A stretch of DNA of 64,000 nt from Alteromonas macleodii (GTDB lineage Bacteria > Pseudomonadota > Gammaproteobacteria > Enterobacterales > Alteromonadaceae). Numbering within the stretch: the first letter of the stretch is position 1; each line of letters begins with the position of its first letter. The notes beneath the pieces were generated by a model. It was not told where the DNA came from, did no database searches, and worked only from the letters and a program-made list of their open reading frames with translations. This document shows, one piece after another, positions 9,299-17,758 of the stretch. Made by a program: the position numbers and the translations under genes. The DNA is taken from NCBI RefSeq assembly GCF_903772925.1, contig NZ_LR812090.1, positions 872,629 through 936,628 of the forward strand. The letters run 5' to 3'.

Positions 9299-9739
9299 TT
9301 ATAAATCGGGGTTTTCGAAGCAGCCGCCCAATTTATCCAGAAGGTATTTTAATGTTCTACTTTCTTCTGTACTCAGACCATTGAACTTGCAAAGCATTTG
9401 CGCGGGGACTTCTTCTGCTATGGCTTTCTGTTCCTTCCCCATTTTTGTAAGCAGAACACGCTTAACGCGTTTGTCGACCTCATCTTTAGTTACGACTAAA
9501 AAGCCCTTTTCTTCAAGCTTTTTTAAGATCAAAGACATGGCACCACCGTCAATCACTGTTTTTTCAAGAAGCTCAGCAATAGTGATGTCATCGGTTTCCC
9601 AAAGGGCCATTAATGTTACGTATTGAGGGTAGGTAATATCTAACGCTTTAAGAAGTGGACGATAAGCGCGAGTGAATGCATTCGACAGCGTATAAAAACG
9701 ATGACAAAGCTGATTTTCCAACTTTAATAATTCTGACAT
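9299..9739 (-). CDS. ohrR: Organic-hydroperoxide-sensing repressor OhrR (MarR family)
   Basis: MarR-family winged-helix repressor that controls the adjacent peroxidase gene ohr. The reactive cysteine is Cys12 in LENQLCHRFYTLSNAFTRAY, the OhrR N-terminal signature; its oxidation by organic hydroperoxides releases DNA. The helix-turn-helix and wing lie at about residues 50-100 (ITIAELLEKTVIDGGAMSLILKKLEEKG...DEVDKRVKRVLLT). Length is 146 aa, normal. It is divergent from ohr, with two matching palindromes in between. A second cysteine near the C-terminus (GGCFENPDL) may allow a two-Cys mechanism. Confidence 0.92.
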   Translation of the reverse strand: MSELLKLENQLCHRFYTLSNAFTRAYRPLLKALDITYPQYVTLMALWETDDITIAELLEKTVIDGGAMSLILKKLEEKGFLVVTKDEVDKRVKRVLLTKMGKEQKAIAEEVPAQMLCKFNGLSTEESRTLKYLLDKLGGCFENPDL

Positions 9740-9781
9740 GACACTTAACCCTTATTGTTACTAGTCACTGAACGTCATTTA

Positions 9782-9847
9782 TATTTTGCATACAAAGTAC
9801 TTGATCTGCAAATGGGTTCAGTGTTAATTTATTTTGTATGCAAAGTA
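9782..9847. promoter_or_regulatory. Two OhrR operator palindromes between ohrR and ohr
   Basis: Two near-identical 18-bp palindromic sites, TATTTTGCATACAAAGTA (9782-9799) and TATTTTGTATGCAAAGTA (9830-9847), are spaced 48 bases start to start. They differ only by swapping C/T at the centre, keeping the symmetry TTTGYATRCAAA. They lie in the 139-base divergent region, one near each gene. This fits OhrR dimer binding to both promoters. The sites are seen directly; the assignment is inferred from position. Confidence 0.75.
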
Positions 9848-9878
9848 AAGTGACAGTTCATTATTGAGGAGAGCAACT

Positions 9879-10307
9879 ATGCATAAGCTTCAACAAGTCG
9901 TTTATACCGGAACCGCAACAGCAACCGGCGGTCGCGAAGGTACAGCAAAATCTAGCGATGGTAATTTAAACCTTAAATTGTCTACGCCTAAAGCGCTAGG
10001 TGGCGCTGGCGGTAAAGGTACTAACCCTGAGCAAATGTTTGCGGCAGGCTATTCAGCGTGCTTCATTGGTGCGTTAAAGCATGTGGCAGCATCGCAAAAG
10101 ATAAAGCTAGCTGATGACATTAGCGTAACGGGTGACGTTTCAATTGGTCCTATCGAGCAAGGCTTTGCTATTGCGGTTAAACTAACCGTAGATTTAGGTG
10201 ATATGGATAAAGCACAAGCACAAAGCTTAGTCGATACTGCCCATCAGGTATGCCCATATTCAAATGCGACTCGTGGCAATATTGAAGTAGAAATTAGCCT
10301 AGCCTAA
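9879..10307 (+). CDS. ohr: Organic hydroperoxide resistance peroxidase Ohr
   Basis: Thiol-dependent peroxidase of the Ohr/OsmC family that reduces organic and fatty-acid hydroperoxides, using lipoylated proteins as reductant in studied members. Both catalytic cysteines are present, in FAAGYSACFIGALKHVA and HQVCPYSNATRGN. The start is ATG 9879 (MHKLQQVVYTGTATATGGREG), well spaced from GAGGAG, rather than an upstream TTG; this gives 142 aa, the family length. It is divergent from ohrR. A GC-rich hairpin (10358-10377) follows and may terminate transcription. Confidence 0.95.
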   Translation: MHKLQQVVYTGTATATGGREGTAKSSDGNLNLKLSTPKALGGAGGKGTNPEQMFAAGYSACFIGALKHVAASQKIKLADDISVTGDVSIGPIEQGFAIAVKLTVDLGDMDKAQAQSLVDTAHQVCPYSNATRGNIEVEISLA

Positions 10308-10452
10308 TTTCACTTCAATTGGTTTAGGTGTTAACGCCAATAAACACAGATAATAACGCACGCCGTAGCGGGCGTGCTTATTGAATTAGATTCGCCAGTC
10401 ATATAACAGCTTGATACACTAATTTAGTATCAATCATCCTTTAGGAAGTTAT

Positions 10453-12393
10453 ATGAAAAAGTACGGATTACTGGCTACGTTCTTGTGCGCGCCTGTGTTA
10501 TTCGCCTGCAGTGACAATAGCAATGTAGACACAGCAACAGAAGCAAAACAACAAGCCGCTAATGTAAGCGCAAACACTACAGACGAGAATGCAAATGTGG
10601 AAAAACGGGCTGATGCAGCCATTGCTTCTGGCGTAGATTACCACTCATTTGCGAACCCAAGTGAAGTCAAGGTTACCCACTTAAATCTAAATTTAACTGC
10701 TAACTTTGAGACCAAGCAGCTTGTTGGTGACGTAACGCTTGATATAAAGCGCACAAAGCCTGAAAACAATACACTAATCCTAGATACCCGGGCTCTAGAC
10801 ATTAAAAGTGTAACCGTTGACGGTGAAAGCGTTCCCTTTGAAATGGGAGAGACGGACGCGGATTTAGGTACGCCGCTTAGAATTACACTGCCTAGCGCGG
10901 CAGACTCGGTGACGGTAGCGTATTCAACCTCGCCAGACGCGTCTGGCATACAATGGCTAACGCCAGCGCAAACTGCGGGTAAAAAGCACCCGTTTCTGTT
11001 CACTCAAGCACAAGCAGTGCATGCGCGAAGCTTTATTCCGCTTCAAGATTCTCCACAAGTACGGGTAACTTACGACGCAACCATTAAAACACCTGAAGCG
11101 CTATTGGCGGTGATGAGTGCGTCGAACGACCCTACAACTGCGCGCGATGGAGAATATGAGTTCACCATGCCGCAACCTATCCCTTCGTATCTTATTGCGT
11201 TAGCAATAGGTGATTTGAAATTTAAAGCCATGGGCGAGCGTACGGGTGTGTATGCAGAGCCCGCACTTCTTGAAAGCGCCGCAAAAGAATTTGAAGATAC
11301 CGAAGCCATGTTGGAGGTAACTGAAGAAACCTATGGTCCTTATCAGTGGGACCGTTACGACCTTCTTATTCTCCCGCCGTCGTTCCCGTTTGGCGGTATG
11401 GAAAACCCTCGTTTGTCGTTCATCACGCCGACAGTTATCGCAGGGGATAAAAGCTTGGTGTCGTTAATAGCTCACGAACTGGCACATAGCTGGTCTGGTA
11501 ACACCGTCACCAATGCTACATGGCGCGACCTTTGGTTAAATGAAGGCTTCACGACCTATTTAACCTACCGCATTATGGAGATGATCTACGGACACGATCG
11601 CTTCAAGAAAGAAGCCGTGCTGGGCTATCAAGATTTAGAGAACGATATTGCAGCCTTAGATAAGAATGATGAAATCCTTGCCATCGACCTTCGTGGCCGT
11701 AACCCAGACGATGTTTTCTCTAATATTCCCTATGAAAAGGGCGCACTTTTCCTACGTGAAATTGAAAAAAAGATTGGTCGCGAAAACTTTGACGCATTTT
11801 TAATGCAATATTTCAAAGACTTTGCTTTTAAGAGTATTACCACCGATACATTTATCGCCTACTTAGACGATACGTTATTGAAACAGTACCCAGATAAGCT
11901 AGACGCAGAGCGAATTCATACTTGGATCTTTGAGCCTGGTATTCCAAAAGGCGCACCGCAGCCAGAATCTGATGCTTTCACTAAAATTGATGAAACACGA
12001 AGCGCTTGGCTTTCAGGCGATGTGAAAGCGGCAGATATTGAAACAGCACAGTGGACTGTACATGAGTGGTTATATTTCTTAAACAACATGCCTGAAATGT
12101 TAAGCAAAGCCCAGCTAGCTGAACTTGATTCAGCATTTTCATTAACCTCGACGAAAAACAACGAAATTGCGCATAGCTGGTTGATGATCGCGGTAGAAAA
12201 TAACTATCAGCCTGCGTTTGAACGTTTGTATAGTTACCTGGTTTCGATTGGTCGAAATAAACTGGTTAAGCCGCTTTATCGTGAGCTTTCGAAAACGCCA
12301 GAAGGCAAAGCGTTTGCAAAGCGCGCTTTTGAAGAAGCCAAATCGGGCTACCACCCACTTACGGTGAAAGCGAATGAAGGCTATGTGAATTGA
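10453..12393 (+). CDS. M1 family aminopeptidase lipoprotein (leukotriene A4 hydrolase-like)
   Basis: Zinc aminopeptidase that trims N-terminal residues from peptides; here probably anchored to the cell envelope. Residues 1-19 form a lipoprotein signal ending in LFAC|S, followed by a low-complexity linker. The M1 core has the substrate-binding GGMENPR at about 315-321, zinc motif H341-E-L-A-H345 with Glu364 (LNEGFTTY), and a helical C-terminal domain as in leukotriene A4 hydrolase. 646 aa agrees with that subfamily. The gene stands alone with a strong terminator. Confidence 0.92.
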   Translation: MKKYGLLATFLCAPVLFACSDNSNVDTATEAKQQAANVSANTTDENANVEKRADAAIASGVDYHSFANPSEVKVTHLNLNLTANFETKQLVGDVTLDIKRTKPENNTLILDTRALDIKSVTVDGESVPFEMGETDADLGTPLRITLPSAADSVTVAYSTSPDASGIQWLTPAQTAGKKHPFLFTQAQAVHARSFIPLQDSPQVRVTYDATIKTPEALLAVMSASNDPTTARDGEYEFTMPQPIPSYLIALAIGDLKFKAMGERTGVYAEPALLESAAKEFEDTEAMLEVTEETYGPYQWDRYDLLILPPSFPFGGMENPRLSFITPTVIAGDKSLVSLIAHELAHSWSGNTVTNATWRDLWLNEGFTTYLTYRIMEMIYGHDRFKKEAVLGYQDLENDIAALDKNDEILAIDLRGRNPDDVFSNIPYEKGALFLREIEKKIGRENFDAFLMQYFKDFAFKSITTDTFIAYLDDTLLKQYPDKLDAERIHTWIFEPGIPKGAPQPESDAFTKIDETRSAWLSGDVKAADIETAQWTVHEWLYFLNNMPEMLSKAQLAELDSAFSLTSTKNNEIAHSWLMIAVENNYQPAFERLYSYLVSIGRNKLVKPLYRELSKTPEGKAFAKRAFEEAKSGYHPLTVKANEGYVN

Positions 12394-12425
12394 TCATCAG
12401 TCGTTCTGTTAAGTGAGTAACAATT

Positions 12426-12454
12426 AAAGCAGCGCATTAGGCGCTGCTTTTTTA
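12426..12454 (+). terminator. Terminator after the M1 aminopeptidase gene
   Basis: Hairpin with arms AAAGCAGCGC and GCGCTGCTTT followed by TTTAT. Confidence 0.85.
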
Positions 12455-12637
12455 TTTCTACTAAAAGTAAAACTCATATATAAAAATTGAACGATTGTTC
12501 AAAAAGGCGATCTTAAAGTTAGGACAAGCGTATTAACGTTACCTAGTGCCGTTTACCTAGTGTAATTCAAGTGCAGCTGAGTAACTTATTTGCTAGCCGC
12601 ACGTTGAAGGATTTGAATTAATCGTTAAGGAGTTTTT

Positions 12638-13174
12638 ATGTATACACAAAAGATGCACCCAGCTACTACTTTTCCTGAAGTAAAAGCGACGCTATCAACT
12701 GGCGAAACTATATCACTGGCTGACAAGGGCGAAGGATGTGACTGGAAGATGGTGGTAGTGTACCGTGGTAAGCATTGCCCGATTTGTACTAAATACCTAA
12801 ACAAACTTGAAGATTTCACAGGTCGACTACGTGAGCTTAATATTGATGTTGTTGCAGTAAGCGGCGACAGTAAAGCGCAGCTAGAAGAGCATTTAGACGA
12901 TTTGTCAATAAACTTTCCTATTGCGTACGGATTGTCGCAAAGTGATATGGAAAAGCTAGGTCTGTATATTTCTGAGCCACGTTCAGAAAAAGAAACGGAT
13001 CATAATTTTGCAGAACCAGCATTGTTTGTGCTTAACGGTGATAACGAAATTCATATTGCTGAAATTGCTAACGCGCCTTTTGTTCGCCCTGATCTAGAGC
13101 AACTGGTATCTGGACTAGAGTTTATTCGCAACCCAGAGAATAACTATCCTATTCGCGGTACGTTTAAAGGCTAA
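12638..13174 (+). CDS. Peroxiredoxin-like (AhpC/TSA-type) thioredoxin-fold protein
   Basis: Cytoplasmic thioredoxin-fold protein with a CxxC active site, Cys47 and Cys50, in VVVYRGKHCPICTKYLNKLE. This sits where peroxiredoxins carry their peroxidatic cysteine (compare FYPGxxCPVC). The rest (DVVAVSGDSKAQLEEHLDDLSINFPIAYGLS) follows the AhpC/TSA fold. It probably reduces peroxides or disulfides; the partner is unknown. The ATG at 12638 follows a clear AAGGAG. Nearby ohr and oxyR make a redox role plausible but do not prove co-regulation. Confidence 0.8.
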   Translation: MYTQKMHPATTFPEVKATLSTGETISLADKGEGCDWKMVVVYRGKHCPICTKYLNKLEDFTGRLRELNIDVVAVSGDSKAQLEEHLDDLSINFPIAYGLSQSDMEKLGLYISEPRSEKETDHNFAEPALFVLNGDNEIHIAEIANAPFVRPDLEQLVSGLEFIRNPENNYPIRGTFKG

Positions 13175-13272
13175 GATTACGAGTCAGTAATAGTGATATG
13201 TCGTTCAAAAGTGCGGATCTAGTGTTTATGAAATGTCCCCATACAGTTGGGCTCATTTTTTAAACGGCAACC

Positions 13273-13313
13273 AAGGCCTGATTTCGATATTGTATCGGAC
13301 TCAGGCCTTTTAG
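13273..13313. terminator. Bidirectional terminator between peroxiredoxin-like gene and yigZ
   Basis: Stem AAGGCCTGA (13273-13281) pairs with TCAGGCCTT (13301-13309), followed by TTT; the inner loop contains a second small stem. It sits between convergent genes. Confidence 0.75.
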
Positions 13314-13324
13314 TGTTCTTGAGC

Positions 13325-13927
13325 TTACTCGTTTTTAGCAGATACTGAAAAAGCGATGGGCGCCATCTGCTTTCTAAAGTCACCCAGTGCATCTAAAGGT
13401 AGCTCAACCTCTATTGCTACACTGCTTCCATAGTTGCAATTGGCAATTTTACCTTTGGCTTGTTCTACCAAGTGACGTACGAACTGTTCATGTTTAAAGT
13501 CGATATCCACGCTAAGTGCTTCTAGCTTAATTTCTTGTCTTATTTCAAGAGCGTCAATGGCTTGCTGAGCCGCTGCGGAGTACGCGCGAACCAAGCCTCC
13601 TGCACCTAATTTAACGCCACCAAAATACCGCGTAACAATAACCATAATATCGCCAATATCTTTGTGCTGAAGCACATTCAATATGGGTTTTCCTGCTGTT
13701 CCGCTAGGTTCGCCGTCATCGGCCATAGCCGCACTAGTAGGCGCGTTAGGGTTTCCGAAGACATAAGCCCAGCAGTGATGTCTGGCGTCAGGATACTGCT
13801 GTTTAACACTTTCCAAAAGCGCCATTGCACTTTCACGAGAGTTGGCAAAGCCGGCACAAGCAATGAACTTGCTTTTTTTTATTTCGTACAGGGTTTCAAC
13901 CTGTTTAGAAGGAACGGGATAAGTCAT
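13325..13927 (-). CDS. yigZ: YigZ/IMPACT family protein
   Basis: Two-domain UPF0029/IMPACT protein of about 200 aa. The N-terminal Impact domain is recognised by EIKKSKFIACAGFANSRESA, the central ARHHCWAYVFGN and the conserved DDGEPSGTAGKPIL, then RYFGGVKLGAGGLVRAYS. The C-terminal half resembles an EF-G domain V-like fold. Function is not settled; the eukaryotic relative affects translational control, and bacterial members are thought to bind RNA or ribosomes. The ATG at 13927 (MTYPVPSKQ) is preferred over the upstream TTG at 13945 by homology at the N-terminus; no strong ribosome site is visible for either. Confidence 0.9.
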   Translation of the reverse strand: MTYPVPSKQVETLYEIKKSKFIACAGFANSRESAMALLESVKQQYPDARHHCWAYVFGNPNAPTSAAMADDGEPSGTAGKPILNVLQHKDIGDIMVIVTRYFGGVKLGAGGLVRAYSAAAQQAIDALEIRQEIKLEALSVDIDFKHEQFVRHLVEQAKGKIANCNYGSSVAIEVELPLDALGDFRKQMAPIAFSVSAKNE

Positions 13928-14255
13928 CGACACATTGTAAGCCAAGTCCGTTTTTTATTTAAGCTCAATCAGCCAGGTGAAGCAATCTGTCGTCGAATAG
14001 CGGATAGTTCCAATAGCAGAACGCAATTATGAAAATAGGGTGGTCAAAAATACTACTATTTGGCTAATTATCTTGAAAGATGGTTTTTCATATGAAGTAC
14101 AGAGGAAAGATTGTTGTTATTATTTTAGTTAACTTTATGAATTTATTGAATTTATCAAAGTTGGCGTAGTGATTGTAATAGCAATGTTAGTTGTGAATGT
14201 GGCTAAGAGGTAATGCCACAACAAGGTAACTTCGTCCCTAAAAGGAAATTATGCT

Positions 14256-14579
14256 ATGAAATCACGTACCACTGCTATTGCTATTATTACTCTTACAACA
14301 CTTTTCACAGGAAGTGCTTTTGCTTCCGTAAAATTTACCCCTACTGACGACTCGGTAACGTCTAACCTATGCGTAACGGCGGCTTCGGGCAACGTATTGA
14401 AGTTGCACAATCAAATAAAAGACTCAGCATTAGGCAAAAAGTACGTTGCAAAAGAAATGACATGTAACGGATTAACAGTCTCTGCCTTCGTCGATCAGTA
14501 CGGTAATAACGCAGATAGTATTAAAAAATACCTGAATATTCACCAGCAGCATATCGCCAGTGTCGAATACAATAAATAG
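14256..14579 (+). CDS. Small periplasmic DUF3718-like protein
   Basis: A 107-residue exported protein with a Sec signal peptide (residues 1-23, cleavage after SAFA) and a short mature domain with two cysteines (NLCVTAASGN and EMTCNGLTVSAF) that could form a disulfide. The motif LCVTAASGN...LH and the size match the DUF3718 family found in Alteromonas and Shewanella; the function is unknown. An AAGGAAA ribosome site precedes the ATG. It is a single gene with a very strong bidirectional terminator. Confidence 0.65.
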   Translation: MKSRTTAIAIITLTTLFTGSAFASVKFTPTDDSVTSNLCVTAASGNVLKLHNQIKDSALGKKYVAKEMTCNGLTVSAFVDQYGNNADSIKKYLNIHQQHIASVEYNK

Positions 14580-14647
14580 TACTGTCGACTTAAGTGATTG
14601 CGCAATTAATAGACTTAAAAAAGTAAATACCATCGAGACTTAACAAG

Positions 14648-14681
14648 AAAGGGGCTATTGAATATCAATAGCCCCTTTGTA
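14648..14681. terminator. Bidirectional terminator, 14-bp perfect stem
   Basis: Arms AAAGGGGCTATTGA and TCAATAGCCCCTTT around a 3-base loop, serving the convergent DUF3718-like and chemoreceptor genes. Confidence 0.9.
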
Positions 14682-14698
14682 TTTCTCACTAACGTTTT

Positions 14699-15997
14699 TT
14701 AACGCAATATACCCGAAACCGTCTCCGATACATTCAACGCACCTTTTTGAATTTCATCAATTATGCTTTGAACTTGCGCAATTTGCTGACTGTTTTGGTC
14801 CACGCTATCTTTTACTCCAGCCATCTTCTTCGTAGACTTGTCTGCAAGTTTCCTGTTCTCTGCAACCACGCTTTCTATTTCCACCGTCGAGTCGCTAGTG
14901 CGTTGTGCAAGCTGTCTCACTTCATCTGCAACCACGGCAAAACCTCTGCCTTGATCGCCAGCTCGTGCTGCTTCAATCGCAGCATTTAAGGCTAACAGGT
15001 TGGTTTGCTCTGCAATACCACTAATGGTCGTAACGATGGTTTCAATCTTAAGCGACTGTTCACTGAGCTCGTGCATGAGTAGATTGGTTTCTTCAACTTC
15101 TGAAAGAGCAGCGTCGAAAGTCTCTACGCTGCGCTGTAAGGAAGAGGCACCATCGGCAGCAATCTGCGAGGTTTCTTCTGCTGTTGATACCGCTAACTCT
15201 GCCGCTTGAGCAATGGCATGTTTTTCGTTCACTGCTTCGGTAATATTTGAAGCGAATTTAATAACTTTAGTAACGCGACCTGAGGCATCGAAAACAGGGT
15301 TGTACGTTGCTTCTAACCACAACGTATTACCGTTAGCATCGACGCGTTCGAATTGACCTGAAGAGAAGTTGCCGCGAGCAAGGTTATCCCAGAAATTGGG
15401 ATTATCTTGATAAAATTTATCATTGCAAAACATGCGGTGGTGTTTGCCCTGAATGTCAGACAAACTGTATTTTACTGTGGCAGTGAAGTTTTCATTCGCC
15501 GTGATAATTGTGCCGTCTGGTTCAAATTCGATAACTGCCATTGATTTGTTTAGTGCATCAGTGACTGCTTTACCTTCAAAGTACGCTTGTTCGTGCTCAG
15601 TAATATCGTGATAAATAGCGTGTATTTCCACACTACCGTTTCTATTCACGGTAACATAGCTTGCTTTAAGCCATTTGGTTTCACCAAGTGCTGACTTTCT
15701 TGCAACCGTGTCGCTAAAGCTGCCACCATTCACAAGTTGTTGCCAAAACGCTTTGTATTGAGACTCGGTTTCAATACCTTCCACACGCATCGCAGCATGG
15801 GAAAACGAAGCTACAGTGGAGTTTGGATAATTCAAAATGGAAAGTAATGCTTGAGAGGCATAGGTACACTGCCCATCGGTGCTGTAGATGGCATAAGCCA
15901 TATTATTTTTGAACGCATCCAGCGTACCAAGCAAACCTTGACTCTCATCCCTAAGAGCCGACATGTCATTATTGTATCGAGAGCTTGATACGAACAT
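14699..15997 (-). CDS. Soluble PAS-PAS methyl-accepting chemotaxis protein
   Basis: A 432-residue chemoreceptor without transmembrane helices. Two PAS domains (about residues 20-130 and 140-255, the second with [18 protein letters not shown] and a PAC-like [20 protein letters not shown]) are followed by a signalling domain with the invariant hairpin tip around [20 protein letters not shown]. The layout is that of BdlA-type or Aer-2-like cytoplasmic receptors that sense redox or oxygen through bound haem or flavin. The cofactor cannot be told from sequence. The ATG at 15997 (MFVSSSRYN) has a good AGGAG; the upstream ATG at 16021 does not. Confidence 0.85.
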   Translation of the reverse strand: MFVSSSRYNNDMSALRDESQGLLGTLDAFKNNMAYAIYSTDGQCTYASQALLSILNYPNSTVASFSHAAMRVEGIETESQYKAFWQQLVNGGSFSDTVARKSALGETKWLKASYVTVNRNGSVEIHAIYHDITEHEQAYFEGKAVTDALNKSMAVIEFEPDGTIITANENFTATVKYSLSDIQGKHHRMFCNDKFYQDNPNFWDNLARGNFSSGQFERVDANGNTLWLEATYNPVFDASGRVTKVIKFASNITEAVNEKHAIAQAAELAVSTAEETSQIAADGASSLQRSVETFDAALSEVEETNLLMHELSEQSLKIETIVTTISGIAEQTNLLALNAAIEAARAGDQGRGFAVVADEVRQLAQRTSDSTVEIESVVAENRKLADKSTKKMAGVKDSVDQNSQQIAQVQSIIDEIQKGALNVSETVSGILR

Positions 15998-16205
15998 AAC
16001 GTCTCCTGAAGTTATATGCATAGTTTTGAATAAGTGTAGTATAGATTATCTATGTTGAAGAAATATTTCGTTTAGACATTAGGCGGGTTTCATGATCTAG
16101 GTATTATCCATTGGGCTTAATTCCGCCAAGAATGGTTGTGTTTTGATTACAGTGAAGTAACTATCTGCATTGAGCTAGAATTTATAAAACTGATAAGACC
16201 GCCCG

Positions 16206-17498
16206 ATGCCATTAGAACGATTTATTCCTTTTCGTAAACGCGATGTCGCTAATTTATGTGAGGGATTGCTCTCTCACGATTCTGCGGTTTTCCGCACTTT
16301 CTCTACGTTGTTAGTCAGCCGTATACACTACCAGTACCATGAACAATTAGAGGCGTTGAAAAACAGTTATAGCCATTTCGACCCTAATAAAGACACACGT
16401 GAATTACAGCCTTCGAATGAAAGGGTACGCAAGCAGAACCAAAAAGCGTTTGCAAAGGGGTTTGCCAGCCTCTTAAACGCAGCAAATTTTGAAAAAGTCA
16501 CAGATGATGATTTGGAAGCTGCACTGAATGAAGAATCCTTGTTCAAAGTACGTCTCGCGGTAAGCTTCGATGACTTTGAAGATGTAGTGTTTTATCGCCG
16601 GGGGGATTCTATAAAAACTGAAACTGTACGTACCTTTTTCGGGCTACGTAAAAAGCAGGTGTCGTTTACTAACTATGACAAAGTAGCTGTTTATATCACT
16701 TTTAAAGATGAAGCCTACTTCAAAGAGAAAGGGCAAACGCCGGTCACCTTTAAACCTGGCTCCACCATAGTGAAGCTTTTCCAAAACGTACCTAAAGCAG
16801 ACTTGGAGATGCTGTTTCCCAATAGCGAAGTCAAAATGCGTCCGCTCGATAAGTTGATCATTAGTGCATCGGCGGCAATAGGTGGCACCGTGGTACTAGT
16901 GACTAAGTTAGGCGCGTCGTTACTTCTCATGGCATCTTTTCTGGCCTTTTGGCTTGGCTTTAAAGACGATGAAGTGGAATTGACTAAGCAAAGCCTAATC
17001 ACTTTTGGTATTGGCATGGGTGTATTTGGTAGTTTTATCTTTAAGGAATGGACAAAGTTTAAAAACAGAAAAATTAGGTTTATGAAAGCCTTGTCTGACA
17101 ATCTCTATTTTAAAAATTTAGACAATAATGCAGGCGTGTTTCATACGTTAATTGATGCAGCAGAGGAAGAGGACAGCAAAGAAGCTTTGTTAGCTTATAC
17201 TTTTTTACTGAAATGCAGTCGTGTATCCAGTGAAGGCTCTGCGGCATTTTGTAAGATGCAATCAGACAGTGAAATAGCTGCTGGTGGAATGACATTAGCA
17301 AACCTTGATAGCGCAATAGAAACCTACTTTTTAGAAGAACTCAACTGCGCTCTCGATTTCGACGTTACCGATGCAATTGAAAAATTGGTCTCCATGCAGT
17401 TGGTCGAGCAAAACGGTGATGTTTTTGTCGCTCGAACGCTGAAAGATGCTGTGAAGATACTCGATGATTTCTGGGATAATATATATCAACCTGTTTGA
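16206..17498 (+). CDS. DUF3754 (TMEM143-like) membrane protein
   Basis: A 430-residue protein with the DUF3754 signature FRTFSTLLVSRIHYQYHEQLEALKNSY near the N-terminus and FEDVVFYRRGDSIKTETVRTFFGLRKKQVSFTNYDKVAVYI in the middle. Two hydrophobic segments at about residues 220-275 would anchor it in the inner membrane. The C-terminal 140 residues are predicted helical. Relatives include eukaryotic mitochondrial TMEM143. No enzymatic motif is visible and the function is unknown. It is monocistronic. Confidence 0.75.
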   Translation: MPLERFIPFRKRDVANLCEGLLSHDSAVFRTFSTLLVSRIHYQYHEQLEALKNSYSHFDPNKDTRELQPSNERVRKQNQKAFAKGFASLLNAANFEKVTDDDLEAALNEESLFKVRLAVSFDDFEDVVFYRRGDSIKTETVRTFFGLRKKQVSFTNYDKVAVYITFKDEAYFKEKGQTPVTFKPGSTIVKLFQNVPKADLEMLFPNSEVKMRPLDKLIISASAAIGGTVVLVTKLGASLLLMASFLAFWLGFKDDEVELTKQSLITFGIGMGVFGSFIFKEWTKFKNRKIRFMKALSDNLYFKNLDNNAGVFHTLIDAAEEEDSKEALLAYTFLLKCSRVSSEGSAAFCKMQSDSEIAAGGMTLANLDSAIETYFLEELNCALDFDVTDAIEKLVSMQLVEQNGDVFVARTLKDAVKILDDFWDNIYQPV

Positions 17499-17758
17499 TT
17501 GTTTATAGTACCGACTGATAGGTTGTGCACACTAGGTTGTTCCGCCTAATTTTCTTTCAAAGTCTACGCTTTAAATAGGAGAGGCATTAAGCAGGTATTA
17601 AGATAGGCGACAGAGTTACCAAACCATTGTCATAAAACCATAAAATCTCTATAGTTGCTGTACGGTGCGTTGATCAACATCGACACTCCATAGCAGCAGC
17701 GCCATTGCGCCGAATGCGTTTCTCTATCTCCAATGCAACAAGCCTGGTTCACTTCTAC

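Noticed and set aside
13664..14032. 122-codon + strand frame antisense to yigZ
   Set aside because: It is the shadow of the well-supported yigZ gene on the other strand.
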